The notes under the pieces are model-generated. The model was not told where the DNA came from, ran no database searches, and saw nothing but the letters and a program-made list of their open reading frames with translations. The translations under genes and the position numbers were made by a program. A stretch of 64,000 nucleotides of DNA from Stictocephala bisonia (Eukaryota > Arthropoda > Insecta > Hemiptera > Membracidae): positions 311,159 to 375,158 of the forward strand of contig JAQJVL010000030.1 of assembly GCA_035578905.1 (NCBI GenBank), given 5' to 3'. Shown here piece after piece: positions 35,176 through 46,119 of this stretch (its first letter is position 1; each line of letters starts with the position of its first letter).

Positions 35176-36062
35176 GGATGTTACAAAAAGGTTGGGCTGG
35201 CTGTGCATTTTCAGATTCTATGAGTGGTTTTAGGCTAAAAATTAAGAACAATATTTTTTTCAATTTTGTTTATTTTGCTTAGCAGCTAGACGCTATTTTG
35301 GATGGGGGTTTTCATTAAAAAATTTATATCTTTGTTGTTATATTTGCGATTAAAACTAAAATCGTTAAGCGGATACATTTTAGAAAGCAGTATATATTAA
35401 ACTCAAATTTTACAATTATCTTTATTATTTTCAAGATATTATTAATTTAATTTTAATTTTAATAAGTATACAAAAAAACACTGGCTTTATAACACTTTTG
35501 TAAGACACAACAAGGTTTTTGAACAACTTTCCCTGTCCAATGATACCTCATTTGTAAAAATCACTTTAGAAATAACAATTTTATGAATTAACATAATTCA
35601 AATAGAAACTAAATGGCCACTAAATTGACAGTATTTGAACAGTATGTGAGTTAAGGTTAATTCACAAAATAGTTATTTCTAAAGCGAATTTTACAAATGA
35701 GGTATCATTGGACAGGCAAGTTGTTCAAAACACTTTTTGTATCTTACACAATTGTTATGAAACTAGTGGTTTATTTTAGATATTTGTTAAAATAAAAATA
35801 AAATGGCAGCCATTTTGAAATAATAAAGATAATTAAAAACGTTGTTTATTACATACTTCCTTCAAACATGAACCGTGTACCGAGCTTTGTAACAATCGTA
35901 AAGATAACAACAAAGATATAAATTGTTTTATGAAAGAAAAGAAAAATGGCGTCTAACTGCTAAACAAAGCGGAAATTGAAAAAATACCCTTCATCTTCTT
36001 TAGCTTAGAATCACACACAGAATTTTAAAACGCATAGCCACCCCAACCTTTTTGTAACACCC
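35176..36062. mobile_element. 887-bp fold-back MITE with arms of about 420 bp
   Basis: The two halves are inverted copies over almost their whole length. The left end GGATGTTACAAAAAGGTTGG pairs with the right end, whose complement reads GGGTGTTACAAAAAGGTTGG. Further matching blocks, in mirrored order, include TTTATATCTTTGTTGTTAT, AATTATCTTTATTATTT and CCTGTCCAATGATACCTCAT. The short unpaired centre lies near 35610-35645. There is no coding capacity. A TA-rich sequence flanks both ends, so the target duplication cannot be fixed. Superfamily unknown. Confidence 0.85.
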
Positions 36063-38864
36063 TGTGTTATATCGTATGGCTTTCACAGGCCAGGAACCAA
36101 ACTGATAAGATAACTAGCACGTGGAACATTCTACTGGTACTAGGTAATCTCTGCGTTAGTTATTAGTCTAAGAATGAAATTATGGCATCTCATTTCGTAA
36201 ATTCTAACATAAATCGGTATTTATTCAAACGTTATTTTTCAATATCTGTATATCTGACTCTGCTTACTTTGGCTCGTAAAAAGGGCACATCAAGGAAGTG
36301 AAGAGCACATGCGAAATTTAACTTACGGCAGAAAAGTATTTAATTAGTCGAATAATATTACGCCCAAAACTAAATATAATCTAATGTAACGCATAACACC
36401 GTAAGGAATGGGTCCTACACCAACATCCCCCACTTCCTGTCTGTTTAACAGTACGTCAGTTAGTTGGACCTATTTAGAGATAAGGGCCAAATAATTATGG
36501 CTGGCCCACTTTAGATCATGCGGGTATCCGTTGACATTTGGCACAGGAAACTAATATGTTAATTAACAAGTGAAAACTGCGAGAGTCATGTGTTATTATT
36601 ATTTTTAATTGGATTACGGACGAAAGTGGCTCTACATAGCCTACGTAAACAAAACAGGGATTTTTGTCAATGAACGATTTATCGACGTGTATAACTATTA
36701 AGATTGTTTTTTGTTTTATTTTATTTGTTTTATTTTATGTAACATCCATGATCTCGAGGTCTGCTACTATAGCTGGTTTAATCTATAGTAATATATTTAC
36801 ATGGCATTTATTTACATTTACTAGCGCTCCACTGCTGGACCTCAAGACAGCTGATAATTAAAGATGCAAAACTAAGAATTGGTTGAGAAATCTACCTCTG
36901 TTTAAATAAAATCAATGGTAATATCTATAATTATTAGACTATCCCTCCGTCCTAAACAGCCAATAAGGGTTGATAAACGGAGAGACGATTATCTAAATTA
37001 TATTTCTTATTCATTAATTCTTGAGACACCGATCATCAAGGTACTGTTTAACAGTTTATAACTGTAGTGTATACTTAATAATGCTAATATGTATGAAATA
37101 ACACACTTGGTATTCCGACTATGGTAGTCGTAACTGAGATAATTCTAACGAACAGTTTCACTAGATATATATACGGTAAACACTCGTCAAAGTGGGAGCC
37201 AACTAAGTCGTTAAGTAAAAACAAACTCCAGCAAAAAAGCGACCCACGGAAACAAAGTACGGTAATTAGTGCTTTGGAGAGTTTTAAAGAGTGGAAATTA
37301 CTTACCGTCTTTACGTGCTGACGTCCACCCTAACTAGTTGCCCTGTAGATGTGTTTTATATATATATATATATATAAGATCGACATGGCAACCACGCAAT
37401 TATCACCATCAACATGTACCGTAGTGCCGAGATAAATGGCTATTCGTTTATTTACAATAGCCGATCTAACAACAAGTTCAGTACGAATATAGCCTACCTC
37501 GAGGGCCAGTCCAACAGAAGTTACCGGTGATTTTATGCCATTCCTGTGTTTTAAAGGATTCAGGATGTGTGTTTACGACCTAATTAATCTCAATATTAAC
37601 CCACCCACCTTCCCTAAACACACGACAATAACACATTACAGAGTAGGCATCAAACTTGTACTATCAAGGCTATATTAAACTATGCCATGTCAAAGAAAGT
37701 ACCTGCTATATACCACGCACTAAGACATTGTTGGGCCACTTATCTTTTATAAACACTCGGCTAAGGTATAGTTCAGAGTATACGCATCAATCTTTGACAC
37801 TCAGCCTGTATTTAATGAGGAAAGGACATATATACCTGCTCAGGGTCACAACTAACTGGCGCGATAGTCCTTCTACATGCCCTACACTTAACCTGCACGT
37901 GCTCTGCTACCCATAAGTTGGTTCATACACGATGACAAACTCCCATCCGACAGTTTAAATGTCCGCAGTATGAACAGAATTGTTAAATCGAGCAAACAGG
38001 AGATGAATAACCCTACCTACTCTTTATGGTAATATTTAGAGAAACGACATAGCTAATAACGGGCCCTACTTCTGATCAAATCCACCGTTGCAATTAAATA
38101 AAGCTACTTTCAATAAGCCTAAACATGACCCTTGTTTGTAATATTAAATGGTTCTATGCATATCCGAATATATGTATCCGTATTATATTTCACGCCACAA
38201 ATTTGGATCAGATAGCTTCCTTTACTTGTAAAGTGCTTGGTAGTTAAGGAAAAACACCATGGATACATAAGCTAGTCAGTTTTGTTGGAATTCATTGAGT
38301 GACATGGTACTGATGATGCGAGAAAATCCGATCACGGAACGCTATTAAAGAAAACAAGATAAACTGGAGATAATGTTAAAACTAACTTAACATGTATGTA
38401 GTTGGGTTCGTTAAAGAAAGAAACCTGTCGATAGATTACTTGGAATGTTGCTGCACGTAAACGGAGCCTATCTTAATTACCACAATCGGTACTATTACAG
38501 GATGGTGGAAACTATTTCAAGCTGAAGAATTCTTGCTAAACGTCTATTAGTCAAAGATAATAAATAATGCTGATAAAAAATTATATAGTGGTAACAGACC
38601 ACATCACACAACAGGCAAGTGTGGCGAATGGAAACGGCTAAAAAATTAAAATTTAGGACTGGCCTCGTCCGAGGGAGAGTAGTGCGCATGTAAACAGCTA
38701 TCTTGCTCTATGCTAATTGATGGAAAACTATATATATATATCGTATGGTTTGTTGTCAGCTACCATTTGTTAATTATAAAACTTCTATGTATATTTGGAT
38801 AAATATCTAAAAGTCATGATTGTATACTCATTGGTCATAAAATGTAGTCCTGTCACAAAGCCAA
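36063..38864. other. AT-rich non-coding DNA
   Basis: No gene is supported. A SINE 3' scrap (ACACCGATCATCAAGG) lies at about 37005-37058, a (TA)n microsatellite at 37357-37376, and a second short (TA)n at 38731-38741. Confidence 0.45.
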
Positions 38865-39165
38865 GTCCAATCCAACGAGCAATCTAAGACCTGCCTCACT
38901 GATTCTATGTATGCTCACCAATCCCTCCGTAAAAGAGCGCAGGGGGCACTCTGTAACTATGTGATTCATTGTTTGTATAGACTCCCCGCAATCACACGAC
39001 TGATTTAGATTTAGTGTCAATCCCCATTTATACTTCCAGTAGTTGCATCTGCCAACGCCAGTTCGGGACCGATTGAAGAGTGTCCACATCCTACGAGGGA
39101 GGTTCATCCCATATACAGGTATTGGCGGATCGTTAATAAGGAACTTATTAGGTCCATCAATAATA
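38865..39165 (-). mobile_element. C-terminal zinc-knuckle fragment of a non-LTR retrotransposon ORF2
   Basis: The minus strand encodes GMNLPRRMWTLFNRSRTGVG, then RCNYWKYKWGL, then SCDCGESIQTMNHIVTECPL and RSFTEGLVSIHR. The C-x-C-G...H-I-V-x-x-C-P pattern is the Cys/His domain found after the RT in many jockey-type elements and in hosts' domesticated copies. It differs from the C-termini of the other three non-LTR copies here, so it is another lineage. The frame is open back to a microsatellite that marks its boundary. Confidence 0.8.
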
Positions 39166-39238
39166 ATAATAATAATAATACTAGCGAGCGAGCAAGCGAG
39201 CGAGGGAGGGAGGGAGGGGGAGGGAGGGAGAGAGAGAG
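39160..39238. repeat. compound microsatellite (AAT)n-(GAGC)n-(GAGG)n-(GA)n
   Basis: Consecutive short tandem runs: AATAATAAT, then GAGCGAGCAAGCGAGCGAGG, GGAGGGAGGG, and GAGAGAGAGA. Confidence 0.9.
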
Positions 39239-40358
39239 ATGTCTTTATGTAATACAATAAAGAAATCAACCACCATAAGTCTCCAGAATACTCCAGACAT
39301 TATGAAGGATTCGTCGGGACAATAACCTTGGAATTCTACAGCTTTAAAATAAACAATGGAGAGAAACCTGCTCAAAGCCAGTATTTCCAATGACACGAGT
39401 CCACCACTTATACTCCTTAGTTTGTGATTTTCTGTAACAGGTCAATCTTCATTATGCAGATGTTAACTTTGTACACTCATGGGAACTGGCTGAAACATCA
39501 TGATATTAGTCGGCTGGATATATAAATACTCTTGAGAACTGGTTAAGTCACCTTAGTGTTAACTGGCTGAACACATAAACACTTATGAGAATTTGTTAAT
39601 CACATAATAAAAGAAAACAAATTCATGTGAACTGGTTAAATATACAATAATCGCGTGATGAACGGCTCATAAACCAATTGTACTGTTTAATGGATGAATA
39701 TGTTACAAACTCGAGCAAACTGGCTGAATTCATATTAGATAGTTGAATACATAAAACATCGTGATAGTTCCATAATATTGATTTTACAACATCGTATGAA
39801 CTGTCACTGAATCACATGAAAACAAATGAAAAAATAAAAGAGAACTGGCGGAACTTTATAAGTTTGAAACAAGGCGTATACGGGAGGCTACAAGTTCATA
39901 AAAACTAAATTTACAGAGCAATTATGAGGGAAGAAGTGTGAAAACCAAAGAAACCAGACAAAAACAAAAATATATCCCGCACGCTAGTCGATTGACAAGC
40001 AGACGTTGATGGTATCGCAGACGACTAGGTCTGTGGGACAAAACAAAGGTGTTCCAAGTCTAATGAGTGAAGCCCAAAGAGACGTGATCTGGGAGGGTAA
40101 ACCACCATACCTCGTGGGAATCTGTTTTACCATCGAGAAAACGGCATCAACTGAACTGTTATTGCCTTAGTTAGTTGACCAAAAACCATGATAACATCGT
40201 TGCATGAACCAAAATAATCAAATGCATATTTATTACTATCCACAAGTAGATCTTCCACATGATGTACTTGTCACAGAATGAAATAGCCAAACTTGTAAAA
40301 GAGTTACTTTAAAATTATTTAAATATATAACTATAGTAATTGACCAATTCAATGGATT
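39239..40358. other. AT-rich non-coding DNA with recurring GAACTGGYTNAA words
   Basis: Between 39480 and 39870 the word AACTGG or AACTGGTTAA recurs about ten times at irregular spacing of 20-60 bp, often followed by CATAAT or ACATAAA. It may be a heavily decayed minisatellite. No gene is supported. Confidence 0.4.
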
Positions 40359-40920
40359 GTGGTCGTGGATGATCTCACGCCACTCAACAAGCATAGAGTG
40401 TACGGTCGGGGTTACGCTGATGACAAAATGATCCTAATATATGGAGACATGCTTCGACCTTTAGAAAGGGGACACTCCGTCCATAGTGGAAACTTGGTGC
40501 ATAGCGGAGGGATTTTTTGTTCACCCCGAAAAGACCGTAATGGTACCATTCACAAACAAAAGAAACGCGGAGTACCAAGCATCTTTAGCAACTGCGTTCA
40601 GGTGTCTAAAGAGGTTAAGTATCTGGGTGTATGGCTGGATGACAAACTTACCTGTACATCACACCTCATCCACGCCATAGGTAGCTCTCAGACCACACTA
40701 ATGAGGCTAAGGCGCAACTTTGGATGCACGTGGGGCTTGAATCCTCAGTTGGTACACCGGCTTTATACGAGGGTAGTCAGACCGATGCTTGTATACGGAA
40801 CCATCAAATGGTGGCCCAAGGTCAAACAAGTCACCCATACACGTAGTGTATACGTCACCCATACACATACACCCTACAGCTGGCGCAAAATAGGACCGTT
40901 ACTAGGTACGGAAGACTCAC
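40359..40920 (+). pseudogene. reverse transcriptase fragment of a jockey/R1/I-type non-LTR element
   Basis: The frame opens at the catalytic block RVYGRGYADDKMILIYGD (YADD box). It is continued in a second frame by VETWCIAEGFFVHPEKTVMV and PFTNKRN, then back in the first by QVSKEVKYLGVWLDDKLTCT, LNPQLVHRLYTRVVRPMLVYG and IKWWPK. The order YADD, W-C-x3-G-x-x-V-x-P-x-K-T, YLGVWLD, RPxLxYG is that of R1/I/jockey elements that usually carry an RNase H afterwards. Two compensating frameshifts interrupt it, and a duplicated GTCACCCATACAC disrupts the end. No RNase H motif is visible. Confidence 0.8.
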
Positions 40921-42054
40921 CCTCCCAATCGATAAAAGCAATGGATTACATATTGAATCAACATTAATTATTTAGCACCGCGGTTCCATAGTGGCAACAT
41001 TTTATTTTTAGAAAACAATCATTATTAACAATAAGAACTATAGACTCATAAAAATCTAACAAATAGATTGCATTGATTCCAATATATTCAATGACCGAAG
41101 ATTCTTACACTACTAATAAAACTAACATATTAAATGGATATTTTAAATATTGCTGATTAATAGAGACGTCTCTGTCCCAAGAATGAATATCACAGAGGAT
41201 ATCTCTGTTAATGCGAAGCCCATGACATAAAAGTAATTATATACGTTAATAAATGTCCTGATTGTCAGGATGGAACTGATACCAAACAACAAAAGTACAG
41301 ATAAGACAGATCTAAAGGTAAATATATTGGGACTGTCTTGAACCAGCTTGCAAAGCATCATGTTGTATTGTACTATACTGTGAAACACAAAATATGTATT
41401 TCCTAAAAACATAACTTGTACCATGTAGAAAAATCATACTGTGACATTATAATAACATTTTATATACGGTCAAAGACACTCCACAATAATAGCGTAGACA
41501 AATAAATAAGTGTCCTAATAAAAGAAAGAATCTGAACAAAAGTAAAAAATGCTTAGATTTAACGATTAATTTGATCACACTGCTTATAAGTTAATTTGTA
41601 AGTGTTTCCATATAATTTGTTTCTTGAATTGACGCCATTCTGAATAGTATTGATACAGAAACATGTTTACTCCTTATTAAAGCCTTTAAAAACCACTTGA
41701 CCCTTGAAATTTCAACTCTTATGAATCATGCAGTTGAAAATGACATATTTACCCTAACGTCATTAAAAAAAATGTTTGAATACAGATCAGTTATTCAATC
41801 AAATTAAAAAGCTAATTGTATTTGACAATGTTACACTAAGATCCAGTGGAACAAATTATAACAATCTGTTTAAAAAAGGCGATAATTAAACAGGTGCTAT
41901 CGTTTTTAAATACTTAAAACCCTAAAATGAGGAATAATAGCAATATCAGATGTATATGCTAATCAAAACACTCCTACGGAAGTGCGGCTTTCGTATCCGG
42001 TCTAAAAGGCCTTGCAGAATCGTGTTAACCATATGAAACTTGCGTAACACTCAC
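40921..42054. other. AT-rich DNA, presumably intron of the minus-strand gene
   Basis: It lies downstream of the splice donor at 42054-42053, so it is expected to be intron 1. A 93-codon minus-strand frame (41143-41424) is hydrophobic with about two membrane-length stretches, but has no motif, no clear splice boundaries and very AT-rich codons; I do not call it a gene. Confidence 0.45.
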
Positions 42055-43612
42055 CTGTTTTCTTAACGACCTTCCTGTTCTTCTTGAGCGTGGAGGGAGC
42101 ACGATGGATAGTCGGTTTCACAAGATATTTCACATTTTTCCGTGCTGATTTCCTTCGACGCACAGGTCGGCGGCCAGGGACGGGAGACATCCCGAGAGGT
42201 GCGTAGGTTTCATCTTCTGTGTCGGCGTCGTTGTCACTTGGTCCTCCCGCGACACTCTCGCCATCCGACAACTCTCCTGTAATACACTCGTACAACCCCT
42301 CGTCTTCCGTGTCCTGCGTGACCTTGAAGTCTCTCGGTGAGCAATAGTCTCGGATCTCCTGCACCTCCAGGCGGACGGTTCGGCGAACCGTGTTAGTGGG
42401 CTTCCGCTTCTCTGGTGGCACAAAGATCATCGGATCAAGCTTCAAAGATTTAAGTGATCGCGGCGGCCGGCTGATAACAACTTGATATAAATCACTTCTC
42501 GCCGTTCCACCGTAGGACTTCTTTCTACTCGCACCACTTGATACTCTTGCGTTCCCTTTACGACTGCTACTTCTACGGATGGATCCACGCTTAGGAGAAT
42601 CGACTTGTTTGTATACACCACTGGTCCTCTTAAAATATCCATCTCTACTTACACTCGGTTTAGGTTTATTTGATTTTTTCTTTCGGAAGAAGCCACCTCC
42701 ACCGGATGAAGGAGATCCAAAATCCGTAAGACGAGGTATTGAGATAGAAAATGAGAATCCAGAATCTTTACTCGTGCTAAGGAGCTCGGTCGAACCTCTG
42801 GAGGAAATGGTTTTGCTGGTAGACGTTGTCTGTGTGGTAGAGGATAGAGTCCTGCAAATGGCAGAAGGATTCGGCATGATGAAAGGAGTAGGTGAGAGTG
42901 GGCGGGAAGGGTAGCGCCTCGAGCACTGTGGTTTAAGGGCACTTTCAAGAGAGTGGTGGGCACGCCGCGAACCAGCCTCGCCCGAGTCCCCAGAGGGCCG
43001 GGGCAGTTCCAGACTGCGCGGCGCGTTTGCCATGGCTAGAGGGGCATCCATCCATACTCGGCCAAGGCTAATACTTAGTGCAGAGTCTCGCTCCTCAGCT
43101 CGTGGGTCCAGCACCTTTGATGATGGGGGCGGGGACATGCGAAAACGTCTCCGCACATAGACTGGCGACTTTTCAAATCTAAGTATCTCCAGAGAAGAGT
43201 CTGCACTAGGGGTACTATACTTTTTCCTGGGGGGAGGGGTCGGGGGTTTTCTCTCCCGCGATGGGGGACGAGGCGGCTCCTTGTTGGCCACAGCACCACT
43301 AACTGCATAATCCTCGGCCTTCATGCACTTAATCCACTGACCGTATCCGATCACTACCGGTTCGGCACTGGCTTCGGTCACGCTGTTTTCACTGATCGTA
43401 GGTGGCACCGCACTGTTTTTCTTCTCCGCTGCTTGGGCACGAGACGCAGCACTCAGAGGGTTCCTTCCTTTGCCACCGCGGTCGAGATAATTTTTCCGAA
43501 TCGATATCCGTTTGAACGAATCACTTCTCTTGAAGGAGGACTCGGCTCGATCTTTCTTCTTCCTGCCGCCGCCCATGAGACGGCGGAGGTTTTCGAAGGT
43601 GATAGGTTTCAT
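42055..43612 (-). CDS. 5' coding exon of an unidentified basic, Ser/Pro-rich protein (519 codons, continues by splicing)
   Basis: This is the strongest host gene. The ATG at 43612 sits in GTCCGCCATGA, a good Kozak context; in-frame sequence further upstream lacks an ATG. The frame stays open to AAAACAG|GTGAGT, a near-consensus donor (42055|42054), leaving phase 1; read-through would stop 17 codons later. Residues 17-46 are basic and Ser-rich (RKKKDRAESSFKRSDSFKRI), with RxxS-type kinase sites. Residues 112-131 (EPPRPPSRERKPPTPPPRKK) contain a PxxPxR SH3-ligand motif. A Ser/Thr-rich middle precedes a Gly-rich SSGGGGFFRKKK, an acidic segment (TEDEGLYECITGELSDGESV) and a Lys/Arg-rich end. There is no signal peptide or membrane segment, and the composition predicts disorder, suggesting a cytoplasmic scaffold or signalling protein. 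I do not recognise the family. The exon's GC content contrasts with its AT-rich surroundings. Confidence 0.85.
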
Positions 43613-43815
43613 GGCGGACCGGTGACCGGAGCAACAACACCACACACGCACACGCCCATGGCGCGCCACAGACTAAACCGAGAGGAGAGAAAGCAATGGC
43701 AGCCGGTCCGCCTGCCCAGCAAGGCCGCCGTCCCACCACATTCTTCCCTCTCCAGGTTCGCTTGCCTCAGCCACACCACGAACTCCTCGCCACCAGCGCA
43801 GAGACCATCGACCAT
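43609..43815 (-). CDS. 68-codon upstream ORF overlapping the main start (ATGA)
   Basis: It begins at ATG 43815 (context GTGAAATGG, G at -3 and G at +4) in the presumed 5' UTR. It runs 68 codons (MVDGLCAGGEEFVVWLRQAN at the start) and ends in TGA at 43611-43609, overlapping the main ATG at 43612-43610 as ATGA. In eukaryotic mRNAs a uORF normally lowers main-ORF translation; a stop abutting the main start would favour reinitiation close by. Whether it lies in the mature transcript is inferred. It could instead be a first coding exon of an alternative isoform, but it is in a different frame from the main ORF. Confidence 0.45.
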   Translation of the reverse strand: MVDGLCAGGEEFVVWLRQANLEREECGGTAALLGRRTGCHCFLSSRFSLWRAMGVCVCGVVAPVTGPP

Positions 43816-44610
43816 TTCACTTTTAGCTACCTACACACTATATTCACTTTCGACAATACACTTAACACCTGTATATTTTCCTTTCATTACGATGCATCAC
43901 AAATAATAGAAAAAAAATAAAAAACTTTGATTTTTATCTGTATATACATTGACCACTCAGTCTGAGTAAATGAAAGTCTGTTAGAGTAAAAATTAACTGG
44001 CACGGCCAGCTACTGACAAGCAGCAAAATAACAGCTCTCCTGATACTTCTAGCGATAAGGTATTTATTTAGCAGAAAATAAGAGACTTTGTATTACCTAT
44101 AGACAAAAACAAGGTATATGTACTCGAGATAGCAAAGAGTAGGAATCCAGGACACACTCATAAATATGTTAGCTTATGACAGATGGGTGACTATCTTGAT
44201 GCCATGATTTTTTCAGTTCAATTCAATTTCAATTTTCAGTTTCAATTTTTTCAGCAAAAATAAAATAATCCATGTAAGTTCCTTCAAAGTATTAGATGGC
44301 GTATATTTGTACAGATTCCTTTACTTTACCCTACTACATCTTATTAGACCATAAAATTACAAATTAGCCACATACATGGTAAAGGAAAGACCCGATTGCA
44401 CCTTAGTATGTTAGCAATAATTAAAAAATGTCAGGAAAGGTTTATTTCTATTCAAATAATTAAAACAGTAGACAATATCTGCTGCAGTTAACAAACGGCC
44501 CTGACTCGGATTTGTGAGTGTTAACATACCCGTGAAAGTCTCACGGCGTCATTTTCACAAGCACGGGAGGATTCAATGGAAAGGAAAAAAGTTTAAAATA
44601 AAAGTGCAGA
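43613..44610 (-). promoter_or_regulatory. presumed 5' UTR and promoter side of the minus-strand gene
   Basis: GC content falls off around 43830-43900 on the upstream side of the uORF, marking the likely edge of the transcribed exon. A TATA-like GTATATACA is on the minus strand near 43943, without a clear initiator. From 43950 to 44610 the DNA is AT-rich with a low-complexity TTCAATTTCAATTTTCAG run at about 44215-44260. No transcription start can be fixed from sequence alone. Confidence 0.3.
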
Positions 44611-46119
44611 CCACGGTATATAGAATACACTGTAGGGGCCACGCGCAGTTTCACCTCCCCGCCGCTGGCTGCCGCTAAGTCACTGGGGCAGGGCGAGCCG
44701 AGCACCATAACGTACTCGTATATACCACAATGTGCGGCTATTTCGTGTTCAACAGTACTTCGTACGTGAAATGTGTATTTTATCAGTGCATATGGGAATG
44801 CTTAGTTGGCAATCGATCGTAATTTAACGTAATTTAATTGAATTAATTCGTTATATGTAGTAATATTAACATTTATTGCAAAGTAGTAATTATTACCGTG
44901 CAGTCAATTCAAATAAAGCTTACAAAGAGCATTTTACTTAATAGTATTTTGTGTCTAAAGTATTCAATTCACTTAATACATGATACAGAGTTTTTGGAGA
45001 ATACTGGTTTTGTAAACATATATCAGGAATATAAATTACAGTTTAATACGCAGCTCTAAACTTGACATTGCTGTATGATAAAAAATTGTACATAAAGACT
45101 TTTGCGTTGTACATCTTTCTGAATAAATAGGAGTGAAACAATTAAAAATACGGTTCCTTCATGACTTTCAACACTTTAATAAAGCACGTTAAACAATGAA
45201 AGAATTGTACGTTTGTACATATTTATATATAAATAAGATTAGAGCTATTAAAAATATGATTTTTTTATGAGTTTCGAAAATTGAATAAAGAGCGTCAAAC
45301 AATGCTATAGGCCTACATTACCCAATTTTTAACGATACATTCAATGTTATATATTATTTAAAATTAATATTCACTCATTTTTAACAGTGGCAAGTTCAGT
45401 TGAAAAATTTTTAATTTCTTTCTTTTATATAACATTTTTTTTTAACTTTCGACATCCTCTAGTGTTCCTTGATTTTGGTCATTGTCTTCTTTATTACACA
45501 ACTATTAACTAAATAAACGTGGTGTTCATTTACAAAGTTTGGCATACTTTCTAAAGTAGTACAGTTTTCAATTTCATTGTCCGTTGATTTTTCTGGTTGA
45601 TATCCGACGGAACCGCCAATAAGAGTTGCGAGAATTTTATTGTTTTGTAATCCTGGCTGCTCATTCAGGAGCAGCAGTTTTATTTTGAACCGTAGGAATA
45701 TTAAACCGCGGAACTATCATATACAAATTATAGTTTAAATAAATAAAAAACTACTTTGAAGTAATGCAAATTATAATACCACATGCACACAAGGAAATTA
45801 AAATATTGGAAAACGTATCAACATTTTAGTTTTTTTTATTAAATTAATTGTCTTATACTATACTATTACTGAAAAATAAGTAAGCAGAATTCTAATTCTT
45901 GTGAAAAAAAAACACTTCGTTCATTAATTGATTCAGATTAAGGTAATAAGTGTGTTGGACACATTTCAATCATTTTGAGTCGTGGAATCTAGGTAGAAGC
46001 GAGGGAAATTGGAGTAGCGCAATATAATTCAATCCCAGCATCTGCCCCACTGACGTCACGCGGGCGGTTGTCTTGCGCATCCTCACCGTGGCCCCTACCG
46101 TGTATTCTATATACCGTGG
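44611..46119. mobile_element. 1.5-kb DNA transposon with 33-bp terminal inverted repeats
   Basis: The left terminus 44611-44643 (CCACGGTATATAGAATACAC then TGTAGGGGCCACG) and the complement of the right terminus 46087-46119 agree at 32 of 33 positions. A further inner match (CASTGGGGCAG) lies about 45 bases inside each. No target duplication is obvious. The interior is AT-rich. One stretch on the minus strand at about 45470-45720 stays open for about 80 codons and could be a transposase remnant. The superfamily is not identified. Confidence 0.75.
45470..45720 (-). pseudogene. possible transposase remnant inside the TIR element
   Basis: The minus strand is open from FRGLIFLRFKIKLLLLNEQP through GLQNNKILATLIGGSVGYQP and ESMPNFVNEHHVYLVNS to a stop at about 45467. 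Composition is more protein-like than the surrounding AT-rich frames, and the location within the inverted repeats suggests a decayed transposase end. No catalytic motif was recognised, so it remains an unidentified open segment. Confidence 0.25.

Noticed and set aside
41143..41424. 93-residue hydrophobic minus-strand frame, considered as a chemoreceptor exon
   Set aside because: No gustatory/odorant receptor signature, no convincing splice sites, very AT-rich; hydrophobicity is expected from T-rich codons.
42579..42914. Open frames on the plus strand and in other minus frames across 42130-43906
   Set aside because: Shadows of the GC-rich 519-codon exon; codon use and splice signals support only the one minus frame (plus the uORF).
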